Assembly: GCF_000482325.1 (NCBI RefSeq)
Contig: NZ_KI535295.1
Span: 126,760-190,759 of the forward strand
DNA from: Bacillus sp. UNC438CL73TsuS30
GTDB lineage: Bacteria > Bacillota > Bacilli > Bacillales > Cytobacillaceae
Length of the DNA: 64,000 nucleotides
Direction: 5' to 3'
Shown here: positions 45,431 through 53,877 of the stretch, piece after piece
Position numbering within the stretch: position 1 is the stretch's first letter
Layout of the letters: every line of letters starts with the position of its first letter
The notes under the pieces: model-generated
Databases searched by the model: none
Told to the model about the DNA's origin: nothing
Seen by the model: only the letters and a program-made list of their open reading frames with translations
Translations under genes and position numbers: made by a program

Positions 45431-46963
45431 ATGAAAAGAATCATACTCATTTTAATTTCAGTTTTTCTGATGTCTTCCGTTCCTGCAAATGCTGCAGTAA
45501 AAAAAGATAAGCGGTTATGGCAGGATGAGTCCATCTATTCAATTATGGTGGACCGCTTTAATGATGGAGACACAAGTATCAATTACAATGTAAATACAAA
45601 AGATCCTAATGTCTATAACGGCGGCGATTTTCAAGGAATCATCGATAAACTTGACTACATACATGATATGGGTTTTACCGCTATTCGGCTTAATCCGATT
45701 TTTGATAATGCCGACAAAGGATATCATGGCTTTTGGGTGAAAGATTTTTATAAAACGGACGAGCATTTTGGCTCAATTAAGACCTTTCAAAAGCTGGTTA
45801 ACGAAGCTCATAAACGCAAAATGAAAGTATTAATTGATTTTCCTGTAAATAATGTGGCAGCAGATCATATGTGGGTGACAGACCCAAATAAGCAGGATTG
45901 GTTTCATAAAAAACAGGATATCCAGGACTGGAACAACGCCCAAGAGGTTGAAAATGGCTGGGCAGATGGGTTGCCGGACCTGAATCAGGATAACCCTGAG
46001 GTAAAAAACTATTTAATAAAGGCTGCTAAATGGTGGATTCAGAAAACAGATATTGACGGATATAGTTTACCCGAAGTAAACATGGTGCCTGTTAGCTTTT
46101 GGCATGATTTTTCAATGTCAGTTAAAGGTGTGAAGCAAAACTTTTTTCTAATGGGAATTCCGGCAGTAAAATCACCATCCAATGAACTAGAGTATGAAAA
46201 AGCAGGGATTGATAGTCTTTTTAATGGGCCCGTTAGTGCGGATTTAAGGGATGCCTTTGCCACTACTAACCAATCCATTCAACCTGTTTTTTCTGAATTG
46301 GACAAGGGAAACAAACCATTTGTCGCGTCAGCCAACATGGCAAATTATTTCGATAATGAATATACAACAAGATTCACCCAAGATATTGTAAAAAATAGAC
46401 AGTTCCCCGGTTCCCGTTGGGAGACGGCGTTGACCTATTTATATACGATTCCAGGAATACCCGTAATTTATTATGGAACGGAAATTGCTTTGAATGGCGG
46501 TGATATTCCGGATAATCGCCGGCAGATGAGCTTCAGAGCAGAAAAAGATTTAATTGATTTTATCACAAAAATCGGAGAGCTTAGAAATCAGCTTCCATCT
46601 TTGACTAGAGGAAATCTCGAAGTGTTATATGAAAAAAACGGAATGGTCATTTATAAGCGTGAATATAAAGGTGAAACCTCGGTCATTGCAATTAATAATA
46701 CGAGAAAATCACAAAGTATCACGTTAAAGGAGAAGCAATTAGATGCGGGAAAAGAGCTTCGCGGTTTACTTAACGGTGATACGGTAAAGAGTGAAGGGGA
46801 TAAATATACGATTATTCTCGACCGGGACAAATCCGAAATTTATGTTTTGGCAGAGAAGACGGGGATAAACATACCGTTTGTTTCAGCGATTATGATCGTC
46901 ATTATTTTAGCTTGTTTATTTTTGTTTTTGGTTATTAAGAGAAGCAGGAGAGAAATGAATTAA
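45431..46963 (+). CDS. Membrane-anchored GH13 amylase-fold protein lacking catalytic residues
   Basis: A 510-residue protein with a Sec signal peptide (cleavage near ANA-A, residue 21), a GH13 TIM-barrel-like body, a C-terminal beta domain and a terminal membrane helix (about 480-500) with a basic tail. It would be tethered outside the membrane. All catalytic GH13 positions are altered: region I DFPVNNVA has Asn for His, region II DGYSLPEVNM has Pro for the Asp nucleophile and no Arg or His, region III FFLMGIPAV lacks the Glu, and region IV FDNEYTTRF lacks the HD pair. A binding or structural role is more likely than hydrolysis. Confidence 0.82.
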   Translation: MKRIILILISVFLMSSVPANAAVKKDKRLWQDESIYSIMVDRFNDGDTSINYNVNTKDPNVYNGGDFQGIIDKLDYIHDMGFTAIRLNPIFDNADKGYHGFWVKDFYKTDEHFGSIKTFQKLVNEAHKRKMKVLIDFPVNNVAADHMWVTDPNKQDWFHKKQDIQDWNNAQEVENGWADGLPDLNQDNPEVKNYLIKAAKWWIQKTDIDGYSLPEVNMVPVSFWHDFSMSVKGVKQNFFLMGIPAVKSPSNELEYEKAGIDSLFNGPVSADLRDAFATTNQSIQPVFSELDKGNKPFVASANMANYFDNEYTTRFTQDIVKNRQFPGSRWETALTYLYTIPGIPVIYYGTEIALNGGDIPDNRRQMSFRAEKDLIDFITKIGELRNQLPSLTRGNLEVLYEKNGMVIYKREYKGETSVIAINNTRKSQSITLKEKQLDAGKELRGLLNGDTVKSEGDKYTIILDRDKSEIYVLAEKTGINIPFVSAIMIVIILACLFLFLVIKRSRREMN

Positions 46964-46965
46964 GA

Positions 46966-47020
46966 AAACGCACCGGAAAAGGTCCTTAAAGGGTTCCGTT
47001 TTGAGGTGCTTTTCTTAAAT
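46966..47020 (+). terminator. Terminator of the amylase-like gene
   Basis: Long imperfect hairpin: AAGAAAACGCACC with GGTGCTTTTCTT, and CGGAA with TTCCG inside. Confidence 0.6.
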
Positions 47021-47217
47021 TACGTGCCGAAATGACAGTCGTATTGGTAACGTTATTGGTATATAAAAAAGTAAAACTTGCCCTAGTTGGCGAGTTTCTT
47101 TATTAGGAATACAAAAAAATCTTACCGTAATGCATTAGATTGAGGTTCTTTTGGATTTTTGGGTAAAACTCACTCCTTTTAAAAAAGATGTCTCGTCCTA
47201 ATCTAGTAACCAGCAAA

Positions 47218-47420
47218 AGTAAGCGAAGATTTTTCGGTTAAATGTAGAATGTAGCTCATTTCGGGGGAAATAAGGGAGGATTTTCCGATTATGCAAAGGA
47301 AAATCTCCCATTTTCACGTTTTTCGAGTCAATAGGCGAAAAATCTTCGTTTATTCAAAGCTTTTTGTATGAAAATTTCTAATTAAGCGAAATTTTTCCGT
47401 CTATTTATCTGATCGGGTGC
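47218..47420. repeat. Four degenerate GCGAAAATTTTTCCGTTTATT-like repeats
   Basis: In the 700-bp gene-free stretch, four related segments start near 47222 (AGCGAAGATTTTTCGGTTA), 47275 (GGGAGGATTTTCCGATTATG), 47334 (GGCGAAAAATCTTCGTTTAT) and 47395 (AGCGAAATTTTTCCGTCTAT), spaced 53-61 bp. No reading frame or promoter stands out. The rest of the gap (47021-47217 and 47421-47566) shows no recognisable feature. Confidence 0.5.
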
Positions 47421-47566
47421 TTAACCTAATCCCCCAACCTATAAACGGTGCTACAAATGAAAGAAGTTTTGACCTTATTTTTTAATGGTACAATACTTAT
47501 TGTCCATCATAATAATGATGTCAATTGCTATGTCAAAGGTAATGAAATTTCGTAGAACCCTGATAA

Positions 47567-47600
47567 ATAAAAAAAAGACGTATGCCAATTCATACGTCAA
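47567..47600 (-). terminator. Terminator of the SDR gene
   Basis: Perfect stem GACGTATG / CATACGTC with eight T residues on the minus strand. Confidence 0.85.
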
Positions 47601-47668
47601 TTCTTGTGCCTTATAATAAGAATGCTCCCCTTAACGGAACCCTTTAAAAAGATCCTCGGTGCATTTTT

Positions 47669-48538
47669 TTATCCATTTATGACTTCCCCGCCGTTTACAT
47701 GGAACATTTGGCCGCTAATATAGGAGGAATCATCGGATGCTAAAAAAACATAGCTTGGAGCAAGCTCATGCGGCTGCCCTGCTCTTCCTAATGGAGTGGT
47801 CGATCCGAATACAGCTACTTGATCCTCTGGAAAGGTAGATGGTATGAGCGGGGTCCATATTGGGCCGGGTGCAACCCCGTTCACTCTTATTCCCTGCGAT
47901 GCAAGCGATAGGGCAAGCGAGCGAGTGAAAGAAACAATTGCCCCTTTTGTGGCAGAGTAATCCAGCAGCTGTTCATTTCCCTTGTAGGCAGTAATGGATG
48001 CTGTATTAATAATCGATGCTCCTTTTTTTAGATGTGGCAGGACCATTTTTGACATATGAAAATAGGAAAAAATATTGGTGCGAAATGTCTTTTCAAGCTG
48101 GGCAGCTGTAATATTCAATAAGCTTTTTTGCGGATGCTGTTCCGCCGCATTGTTTACAAGTATATCAATCTTACCGAATTCTTCGATGGTTTTGTTCACG
48201 ACATCCTTACAATAGTCTTCACTGCCTATATCACCGGAAAAGAGCAGGCAGCGCATTCCTTCTTCTTCTATTAACTGTTTTGTTTCTTCCGCATCCTGAT
48301 GTTCTTCTAAATAAACAATGGCTACATCCGCGCCTTCCTTGGCAAAATAAATGGCCACCGATTTACCAATCCCACTGTCACCACCAGTAATAATCGCCGT
48401 TTTTCCGGATAATTTTCCGCTGGATTTATAATTTGGATCAATCGAAATGGGTAGAGGGTTCATTTCACTTTCTACGCCAGGCTGATGATTTTGGTGTTGT
48501 GGCGGAAAAACTGCTTTTGGTTGCTTTTGGCTGCTCAT
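47669..48538 (-). CDS. Short-chain dehydrogenase/reductase (YhdF/YdaD-like)
   Basis: A 289-residue SDR with a long Pro/Gln-rich N-terminus, the NAD(P)-binding motif TGGDSGIGK near residue 51, NNAAEQ near 129 and the catalytic YSATKGA (Tyr-x-x-x-Lys) near 196. It belongs to the Bacillus group of general-stress SDRs (YhdF, YdaD, YhxC/D). The substrate is unknown. The four paralogues are too alike to choose a symbol. Confidence 0.88.
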   Translation of the reverse strand: MSSQKQPKAVFPPQHQNHQPGVESEMNPLPISIDPNYKSSGKLSGKTAIITGGDSGIGKSVAIYFAKEGADVAIVYLEEHQDAEETKQLIEEEGMRCLLFSGDIGSEDYCKDVVNKTIEEFGKIDILVNNAAEQHPQKSLLNITAAQLEKTFRTNIFSYFHMSKMVLPHLKKGASIINTASITAYKGNEQLLDYSATKGAIVSFTRSLALSLASQGIRVNGVAPGPIWTPLIPSTFPEDQVAVFGSTTPLGRAGQPHELAPSYVFLASDDSSYISGQMFHVNGGEVING

Positions 48539-48595
48539 ATTGTTACCTCCAAGTGTTAATTACACCTGTTAGTCTTCGATAAAAACCAAAGAATA

Positions 48596-48634
48596 TGAAA
48601 AAAGGGAAAAGGTTTTTCAAACCGTTTCCCATTT
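48596..48634 (-). terminator. Terminator of yajQ
   Basis: Stem GGGAAACGGTTT / AACCTTTTCCC with TTTTTT on the minus strand. Confidence 0.85.
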
Positions 48635-48637
48635 TTT

Positions 48638-49129
48638 CTATCGATAATTAATAAACTGAACATCTACAGTAAGGTCTGCTTCTCGGACTAATGAAATGAT
48701 TTTTTGGAGATCATCCCGGTTCTTGCCGCTGACACGTACCTGGTCGTCCTGCACCTGGCTTTTGACTTTAACACCGCTATTTTTAATGATTGTGTTTATT
48801 TTTTTTGCATTTTCTTTATCAATTCCTTGAACAAGTTTCGCCCTTTGCCTTACGGTTCCTCCAGAAGCTTTTTCAATCTTACCGTAATCAAGATTTCTGA
48901 TCGGGATCCCTCGCTTAATCAGTTTGCTTAAGAGGACATCCTTCAATTGGTCTAACTTATATTCGTCATCAGAAATAAGGACAAGCTCTTCTTTATCGAG
49001 TGATACCTCACTCTTACTGCCTTTAAAATCGTAACGGGTCTGAATTTCTTTCATTGTTTGGGTGATTGCGTTTGTGACTTCAGAAAAGTCTACTTTGGAT
49101 ACAATATCAAACGAACTGTCTTTAGACAT
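48638..49129 (-). CDS. yajQ: YajQ family nucleotide-binding protein (YitK)
   Basis: A 163-residue YajQ/UPF0234 protein starting [20 protein letters not shown] and containing [13 protein letters not shown]. The family has two RNP-like folds and binds nucleic acid or c-di-GMP in studied members. Called yitK in B. subtilis, where it lies beside yitL (cvfB). Here a 12.4-kb element separates the two. Confidence 0.94.
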   Translation of the reverse strand: MSKDSSFDIVSKVDFSEVTNAITQTMKEIQTRYDFKGSKSEVSLDKEELVLISDDEYKLDQLKDVLLSKLIKRGIPIRNLDYGKIEKASGGTVRQRAKLVQGIDKENAKKINTIIKNSGVKVKSQVQDDQVRVSGKNRDDLQKIISLVREADLTVDVQFINYR

Positions 49130-49188
49130 AACAAAATCCTCCTGTTTATCATTTCGCCAATTTTTGCATGGTTTCCCTTTATGGGTAC

Positions 49189-49202
49189 ATTATAGTAAAA
49201 TA
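49189..49202. other. attL core of the 12.4-kb element
   Basis: ATTATAGTAAAATA, identical to the copy at 61584-61597. It lies 60 bp upstream of the yajQ start codon. Confidence 0.75.
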
Positions 49203-49256
49203 CAACCTCTTTGCAAACCCTTGAATTTAAAGGGGGTGGGGGCATCTTTTGAAAAA

Positions 49257-49280
49257 CCTCCCCCAAAACCTCCCCCAATT
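49257..49280. other. Possible left integrase arm-binding repeats
   Basis: CCTCCCCC occurs twice in tandem (read as GGGGGAGG on the minus strand), with AAAA between. A similar block (CCCCCAAAACATCCCC) lies at 61447-61462 near the right end in the same orientation, 15 of 16 bases alike. Such subterminal repeats often bind the N-terminal domain of tyrosine integrases. Confidence 0.45.
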
Positions 49281-50402
49281 ACAAGGTTAATGCTTGTTCA
49301 AAAGCTTGAACGGATTCTTCTTCTAAATCCTTGAAAGAATGCCCATAAATGTCTAAAATCATTTGTGGGGTATTACCTAATCGGTTAGCGATGACTTTCA
49401 CAGGGATGCGTTGACCAATTAAAATAGTTGCGTGTGTGTGACGCAATCCATGGACTGTTATTCGTTTACAGCCCGTTTTTTTTACGATTAAATTCATTGT
49501 AGATATCGGTTTTCCGGTTTGGTAAGAAATAAAAACAAAATCATCATTTTTAAAATGCTTTCCAAAAAACAGCATGGTGGCCTTACACCATTTTTTATAG
49601 GACTCCAAGTGAGTAAGTAAGGTGTCATCGATCAAGATCGTTCGGTAGCTATTTTTTGTTTTGGGAGTTCTGACTCCGTGGTTATCCCTGGTTCGCTCGA
49701 CGGTTAGGGTTTTATTTTTAAAATCAATGTTTTCCCACTTTAATCCAAGTGCTTCACCTTTCCTGAGACCGGTATAAGCCAGCAGCAAAATTAGGGAATA
49801 GGTTGTTATCGTACCTAACCTTTTTGCATCCTGGAGGAATTTTTTTAATTCTTCTGCCGTGAGAAAATTATCAACTTTTTTATCCATTTCAATCGTGATC
49901 TTTTTGAAACGGTTCCTTAAAATGATTTCATCGTCTACAGCTGCGTTTATAGCAGTTTTATATATTCGATGAAAGATTTGAACAGAACCGGGAGCATAAT
50001 GTTTTAAAAGCTCATTAATAAAAACTCGTTTATATGTGGTTTTGTCTAACGCTGTTAACTTATATTTACCAAGCAAGGGTTTTATCTGTAGTCGTATAGC
50101 TGATTCTCTTTGTTGCTTCGATGTAATTTCCATTCGTTCTTATGAGTCTCAAACCAAATATCTAACCATTCTGAAACAGTCAGATTAGAATTTTCTACTT
50201 GTTTGACTTCTCCAATAACCACACTGGCCTTTACCTCAAGAAGCGCCCTGTAGGCCTCTTTCTCGGTCTTAAATCCTTGCTTAGATTTCTCTTTTCGTTT
50301 ACCCAGTGCATCATAATAACGGTACCGTTAGCACCACATTTTTTCGCCTTTAGCATTGAAATAATAATATAGATCATTGTTTTTTTGGATTTTTGCATTT
50401 TC
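49279..50402 (-). pseudogene. int: Tyrosine integrase, broken
   Basis: The catalytic half is open from 50133 to 49279 and has TGLRKGEALGLKW (first Arg), HGLRHTHA (HxxR) and DIYGHSF (Tyr nucleophile). The N-terminal arm-binding and core-binding parts continue upstream in another frame: NNDLYYYFNAKGEKMWC, then a TAA at 50328-50330, then RYRYYDALGKRKEKS and so on to ETHKNEWK. A one-base loss near 50127 shifts the frame there. A further base may be missing in an A7 run at 50380-50386. The full protein would be about 375 residues. Homopolymer sequencing errors could mimic the shifts but not the stop. Confidence 0.85.
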
Positions 50403-50636
50403 ATTAATCTTTTCCCTTTCGTTGCGTGGACAGACGCTCATTAGGGGGATTAAAGTGAATGCATCACCTCTATTAAAGCACAGATGTTCTGCTTAGAAAA
50501 TAAAAAATTAATCCATTGAAAAAAGACTCCGTGGTTAGAAAGAGTCTTTTTCTTAAACAAAAATAAGTTAATAAAGGGATAAAAAAGCTATATCAATTTA
50601 TTTTTGATTTAATAATTTTAAAAAAATAAAAACGAA
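50403..50636. other. Gene-free stretch upstream of the integrase
   Basis: AT-rich. It contains only the terminator-like stem AAAAGACTC / GAGTCTTTT (50521-50551), usable on both strands, and no clear reading frame. Confidence 0.5.
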
Positions 50637-50923
50637 TTATTCAATTCCTTTTTCCTTGGAATGCATGTTAATTGCATTAATAGCTTTTTCAACTGTATTA
50701 AAAATATCTTTGGCTTCATTTCTAGAGATTGGCTTTTCAACAACTCCATGAGATATATGGTTTCTTAAAGCAATCCCACTCCATAAATCTAAAAAGAAAG
50801 GTTCTTTTGTAATATCATAATCTAAGTGTTTTTCTAATGGATTTCTCAACTTCCCATTTATGGGCAAATCTTTTAGATAGTCTAAACCAACCTCGGTGGG
50901 AGTTCCATTATTTTAATAGCTTG
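50637..50923 (-). pseudogene. C-terminal fragment of an unknown protein
   Basis: The frame is open from just after a TAA near 50924 and reads about 95 residues, including DYLKDLPINGKLRNPLEKHL and WSGIALRNHISHGV. No ribosome site or good start is present at the 5' end, so it looks 5'-truncated. The LRNHISHG block resembles HEPN-like domains of abortive-infection proteins, but this is a weak guess. Confidence 0.45.
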
Positions 50924-50962
50924 AAGTAATAGCTCATTATAACGAGGTCACTGGAAGAATAG

Positions 50963-51040
50963 CAAGGAAAGCATTGTTTAGCTGAACAAATTAAAGATCA
51001 GTTCGAGGATTTACGTCGCACTCCGGAGAAAAGGAGGTAA
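50963..51040 (+). pseudogene. C-terminal remnant of an element gene
   Basis: After a TAG at 50960 the frame reads LAEQIKDQFEDLRRTPEKRR and stops at 51040, with a strong ribosome site for the next gene overlapping its end. It looks like the tail of a larger gene whose front has been deleted. Confidence 0.35.
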
Positions 51041-51045
51041 AGAAA

Positions 51046-51285
51046 ATGAGTAAGAATAGAATTGAAAAAATTAATGAATTGATCAAGAAATATTATGATT
51101 CAGAGGATTTATTTGAGCAGACCGATTTAGCGATTGAATTGATTCAGAAACACTTAGGATGGTTAATCGTTCGATCTGAAAAAGCCGAATCACTACAACT
51201 GCAATTAGATGCAAAAATAATGTTTGTAAATAACGGGATGGAAGAATACCAGTATGTTTTTGCAAGAAAAAGTTATCCGTTATGA
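51046..51285 (+). CDS. Hypothetical protein of the element
   Basis: A 79-residue, charged, helical protein (MSKNRIEKINELIKKYYDSE) behind a strong AGGAGGTAAAGAAA ribosome site. I do not recognise a family. It starts a run of very small, closely packed plus-strand genes typical of phage or ICE early regions. Confidence 0.6.
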   Translation: MSKNRIEKINELIKKYYDSEDLFEQTDLAIELIQKHLGWLIVRSEKAESLQLQLDAKIMFVNNGMEEYQYVFARKSYPL

Positions 51286-51367
51286 AAAATTATTAAAGGA
51301 AATTGCAAAGGAAACAGGAACACCTTATTCAAAAAGTGCATTGGAAGCATTGGAGGAACTGAAGTGA
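51254..51367 (+). CDS. Small hypothetical protein, overlaps the previous gene
   Basis: A 37-codon frame (MFLQEKVIRYEKLLKEIAKE) overlaps the 3' end of the previous gene and shares four bases with the next. Its helical Lys/Glu-rich composition looks protein-like, but it has no clear ribosome site and would rely on coupling. Confidence 0.35.
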   Translation: MFLQEKVIRYEKLLKEIAKETGTPYSKSALEALEELK

Positions 51368-51444
51368 GTCTAATAAAACACTATAGCATTCAACTATTGT
51401 GGATTTTATTTGGTGTAGTGCTAGGGTCGGCACTATTTCATTAA
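51364..51444 (+). CDS. 26-residue membrane peptide
   Basis: GTG start overlapping the previous stop (GTGA). It encodes one hydrophobic helix (IQLLWILFGVVLGSALF). Short single-helix peptides are common in phage and ICE clusters. Low confidence because of size. Confidence 0.35.
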   Translation: MSLIKHYSIQLLWILFGVVLGSALFH

Positions 51445-51483
51445 CCTCATACTACGAAGAAATTGTAAAGGGAGTGAAACCCG

Positions 51484-51564
51484 ATGATTGGCAAGGTAAC
51501 TACTTGGCAAATGACAACTGAGCAATTAGAGGAATATCGAAAGCAGCACCCAATTAGGCCATAA
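51484..51564 (+). CDS. 26-residue hypothetical protein
   Basis: ATG behind AAGGGAGTGAAACCCG. The product contains MTTEQLEEYRKQHPIRP, a helix-forming pattern seen in small phage proteins. Function unknown. Confidence 0.45.
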   Translation: MIGKVTTWQMTTEQLEEYRKQHPIRP

Positions 51565-51676
51565 GGATTATAATTGGAGAGGGGAAAAAGGAGCCAATAG
51601 CAGGTGGGGCAATTAAAAAAGCCAGGATGACTCCCGGCAATGTCGCACTACAATCTTATCATAGGAGGTCTTGGCT

Positions 51677-52180
51677 TTGGAGCAACTAATCCTCGAATAT
51701 AAAGAATCATTAAAAGTTGTCCGAAACCTCCATTGTTCAGCAGATGAAAAGGACAAAAAAATTATTAGTGAAATGATCAGTGATTTAGAGTATGCAATTG
51801 AATGGATGAGCACCGGCAGGTGCCCCGGAAATAGAAGAGGAATTGAACGATTAGCAGCATACCAAAGAGAGCGGCCGTTTGATCCGTTAATAATGCAACG
51901 TTACTTTCGAAGTAAAGAGTTTGATGCTTACGAATGGGATGATCATCTACAAGAAGACGTTGTATCCCCGATGGATAAAGAACGTATTGAGGATGCTCTT
52001 TCTGTTCTGACTGAAAACGAAAAGGAAATTTACTTAATGTCCAGAGGCCATTGCTTTTCTTTTAAACAGATTTCGGAATATTTAGGGGTAAGTAAGAGTA
52101 CTATATAAAAAACACTCGAGCGTGCGGAAATCAAAATATCTTCAAGGATTAGTAATAGTCTATTCTGTTTATCAGGATAG
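51677..52180 (+). pseudogene. Phage-type positive-control sigma-like factor, nonsense mutated
   Basis: The frame is open for 143 codons, with DLEYAIEWMSTGRCPGNRRG, FDPLIMQRYF and an HTH (FKQISEYLGVSKSTI). TAA at 52106-52108 cuts it within the recognition helix region. The same frame then continues as KTLERAEIKISSRISNSLF to TAG at 52180. A CAA-to-TAA change would explain it. Such proteins switch on late or transfer genes in prophages. TTG at 51677 with GGAGG is the likely start. Confidence 0.8.
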
Positions 52181-52193
52181 GCTATTTTTTTAT
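52150..52193 (+). terminator. Terminator after the sigma-like factor
   Basis: Thirteen-bp stem ATAGTCTATTCTG / CAGGATAGGCTAT (two G-U pairs) plus seven T residues. The stop codon lies in the stem. Confidence 0.85.
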
Positions 52194-52260
52194 GTTAACA
52201 AGGAAAATCAGTCTAATTATCGAATTTACATATATAGAGTTTTGAAAGGAATGAAACATT

Positions 52261-52944
52261 ATGGAGGAGAAGGTTATAACTTGTTTTCATTGTGGAAATA
52301 AAACCTCAATGAAGGAAGTTGCTAGACATAGGATTGTTGATAAAGATGAAATATGGAATTATCCTAATGATCCATTTGGTCCAGAATATATTGTTGAATT
52401 CGGGAAGACATGGTATCTCTTTCTTTGTCCAGTTTGCGTGGAAGTAACCTTGGACAAGCATTCGTGGTGCAGTGAGGAAACCGAACCAGGTGGGAATCCC
52501 ATAGTAAATGAAGAGATTCTTTATCCGGCCACTTCACTAAATGTGCATTATATGCCTAAAGGAGTAAAAGATGCGTTTGATGCTGCCTTGAAAGTAAGGA
52601 ACCTTGATGGGGCTATTTGTGTTCTAGCTTTAAGAAGAGCGCTTGAAAAAATGTGTAAGCACAAGGGAGCAGTTGGAAGAGATTTATTTGCCAAGCTGAA
52701 AGATTTACAAGAGAAGAAAATCCTTCCTGAAATAATAAATGATATCTCTTATATTTTAAGGAAAGAGGGAAACTCAGCTGCACATGCTGATGATATTGAA
52801 TTCGACCAGGAAACTGTTAATTTAATGATTGAATTCACTAGGACAATTCTTGATTTTGTGTATACTCTTCCTGAAAAAATAAAAAAAGCTCAGGAAAGAA
52901 TCAAGAGTCATGAAAAAGAGCCTAAAGTGGAGCAAAAGGCATAA
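52261..52944 (+). CDS. DUF4145 protein with N-terminal zinc motif
   Basis: A 227-residue protein with two Cys pairs (CFHCG near residue 9 and CPVC near 57) that probably bind zinc. The C-terminal DUF4145 domain (about 100-210) has the conserved LRRALEKMCKHKG block and a late NSAAHADD, like HEPN-type domains. DUF4145 is common in mobile elements and near restriction or defence genes, but here it stands alone. Ribosome site is GAAAGGAATG. Confidence 0.75.
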   Translation: MEEKVITCFHCGNKTSMKEVARHRIVDKDEIWNYPNDPFGPEYIVEFGKTWYLFLCPVCVEVTLDKHSWCSEETEPGGNPIVNEEILYPATSLNVHYMPKGVKDAFDAALKVRNLDGAICVLALRRALEKMCKHKGAVGRDLFAKLKDLQEKKILPEIINDISYILRKEGNSAAHADDIEFDQETVNLMIEFTRTILDFVYTLPEKIKKAQERIKSHEKEPKVEQKA

Positions 52945-52969
52945 AATTTGTCGTACGTATGCCACCTAT

Positions 52970-53356
52970 AAGTGAAGAAGGCGATACTGGCAATGGCTCT
53001 TAGCTGTTAGGCGGTATCGTCTTTCTATTTTCGCTGGACTTCGCATAGCGATAACCGGCTATTTTGCTATTTACTTAGAGTAAGTGCCCTACAAAGGGTA
53101 ATGCTGTCCCCAATAAACAGCATGAATTTATTACTCCACTCCTGGGTATGTTAGATTGCCTTTCTTCTGAACATAGCTCATAACCGAGTCTTTTGGGTAG
53201 CAGTGATCCCAGCTGTGTAAGGGTTGGATCGGGACGGTTTGCCATCTACCGCAGTAAAGATGGCTGATATATAAAAGCAGCTGATGCCGCTGCAGAGGAA
53301 CTGTGCTAAGGGGCAGGGCTGATAACCCTGACAGGCCTTCGGCTGTTTTTATATGT
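52970..53356 (+). ncRNA. Highly structured non-coding segment ending in a terminator
   Basis: No real gene lies in 52945-53434. Hairpins follow one another: GAAGGCGATAC / GTATCGTCTTTC, GTAATGCTGT / ACAGCAT plus ATTAC, GATCC / GGATC, CCATCT / AGATGG, GCAGC / GCTGC, GGG / CCC, and finally ACAGGCC / GGCTGT with TTTTT at 53348-53352. A TAGCGA hexamer in a loop-prone context (about 53046) recalls the conserved element of plasmid single-strand origins. It may be an ICE/plasmid sso or a non-coding RNA gene. Confidence 0.4.
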
Positions 53357-53434
53357 TTGTCAAAATTTGACGAACGATAGTGTTTGTCCATATAGTTCCT
53401 TTTGCTCATAATTAGGGCGAAAGGAGGTGGAAAT

Positions 53435-53632
53435 ATGTCTGGAATATCTAAAACGGATAAAGAACTCGCAACGGAATTAACCATTGCTGTTATTAAAGCA
53501 AAAGCAGACATTATTAGTTCGATAGATGCTAATATGGTCAAAGATAACAAAGTTAAAGAATGGTTGAACGATTCTCAAATCACTCAAACATTTAATAAGA
53601 TTTACGCAACCATTACTGAAAAAACATATTAA
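53435..53632 (+). CDS. Small hypothetical protein of the element
   Basis: A 65-residue helical protein (MSGISKTDKELATELTIAVI) behind AAAGGAGGTGG. It contains a single HTH-sized helical bundle at most. A terminator follows 9 bp after the stop. Family unknown, though similar small proteins occur in Bacillus prophages. Confidence 0.6.
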   Translation: MSGISKTDKELATELTIAVIKAKADIISSIDANMVKDNKVKEWLNDSQITQTFNKIYATITEKTY

Positions 53633-53640
53633 TTAAATTC

Positions 53641-53672
53641 AGGCATCCTTTAGAGGGTGCTTTTTATTTTGG
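53641..53672 (+). terminator. Terminator after the 65-residue protein gene
   Basis: Stem GGCATCC / GGGTGC(T) with one G-U pair, then TTTTTA. Confidence 0.7.
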
Positions 53673-53689
53673 GGGTGCCTCTGGATATT

Positions 53690-53830
53690 GGGGAGGTCAA
53701 GTGCATGAAGAGGCTGGCGAGAGATGCACAATTTTATGTTTGGCTGCCTTGTTTTAGGGGAGGAGCTCCTGAGTATAAGGGGGAGACAAGTGCACGAAGG
53801 GACCGGTTAAAGGTGTACAAATATGTTGGT
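53690..53830 (+). repeat. Two imperfect copies of a hairpin-forming unit
   Basis: Copy 1 (53691-53741) and copy 2 (53782-53828) share GGGAG, CAAGTGCA, GAAG, GG, AG, TG, ACAA and TATGTTGG in order. Each forms a stem: GTGCAT/ATGCAC in copy 1, GTGCAC/GTGTAC in copy 2, so one base pair changes from T-A to C-G in step. A 53-residue frame also runs through both. Confidence 0.4.
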
Positions 53831-53866
53831 GAGCTAAGTTTAGCTTTAAATGAGTACTGTACCTAA
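53705..53866 (+). CDS. Possible small protein
   Basis: A 53-codon frame from ATG at 53705, preceded by GGGGAGGTC. It reads MKRLARDAQFYVWLPCFRGG and later KVYKYVGELSLALNEYC. It runs through the two repeat units above, so either the RNA repeat or the protein may be the real feature. Confidence 0.35.
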   Translation: MKRLARDAQFYVWLPCFRGGAPEYKGETSARRDRLKVYKYVGELSLALNEYCT

Positions 53867-53877
53867 CAGCCAGTATA

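Noticed and set aside
53131-53550. 139-codon frame on the minus strand
   Set aside because: It is antisense to a gene with a strong ribosome site (53435) and to the hairpin-rich segment; its composition looks random.
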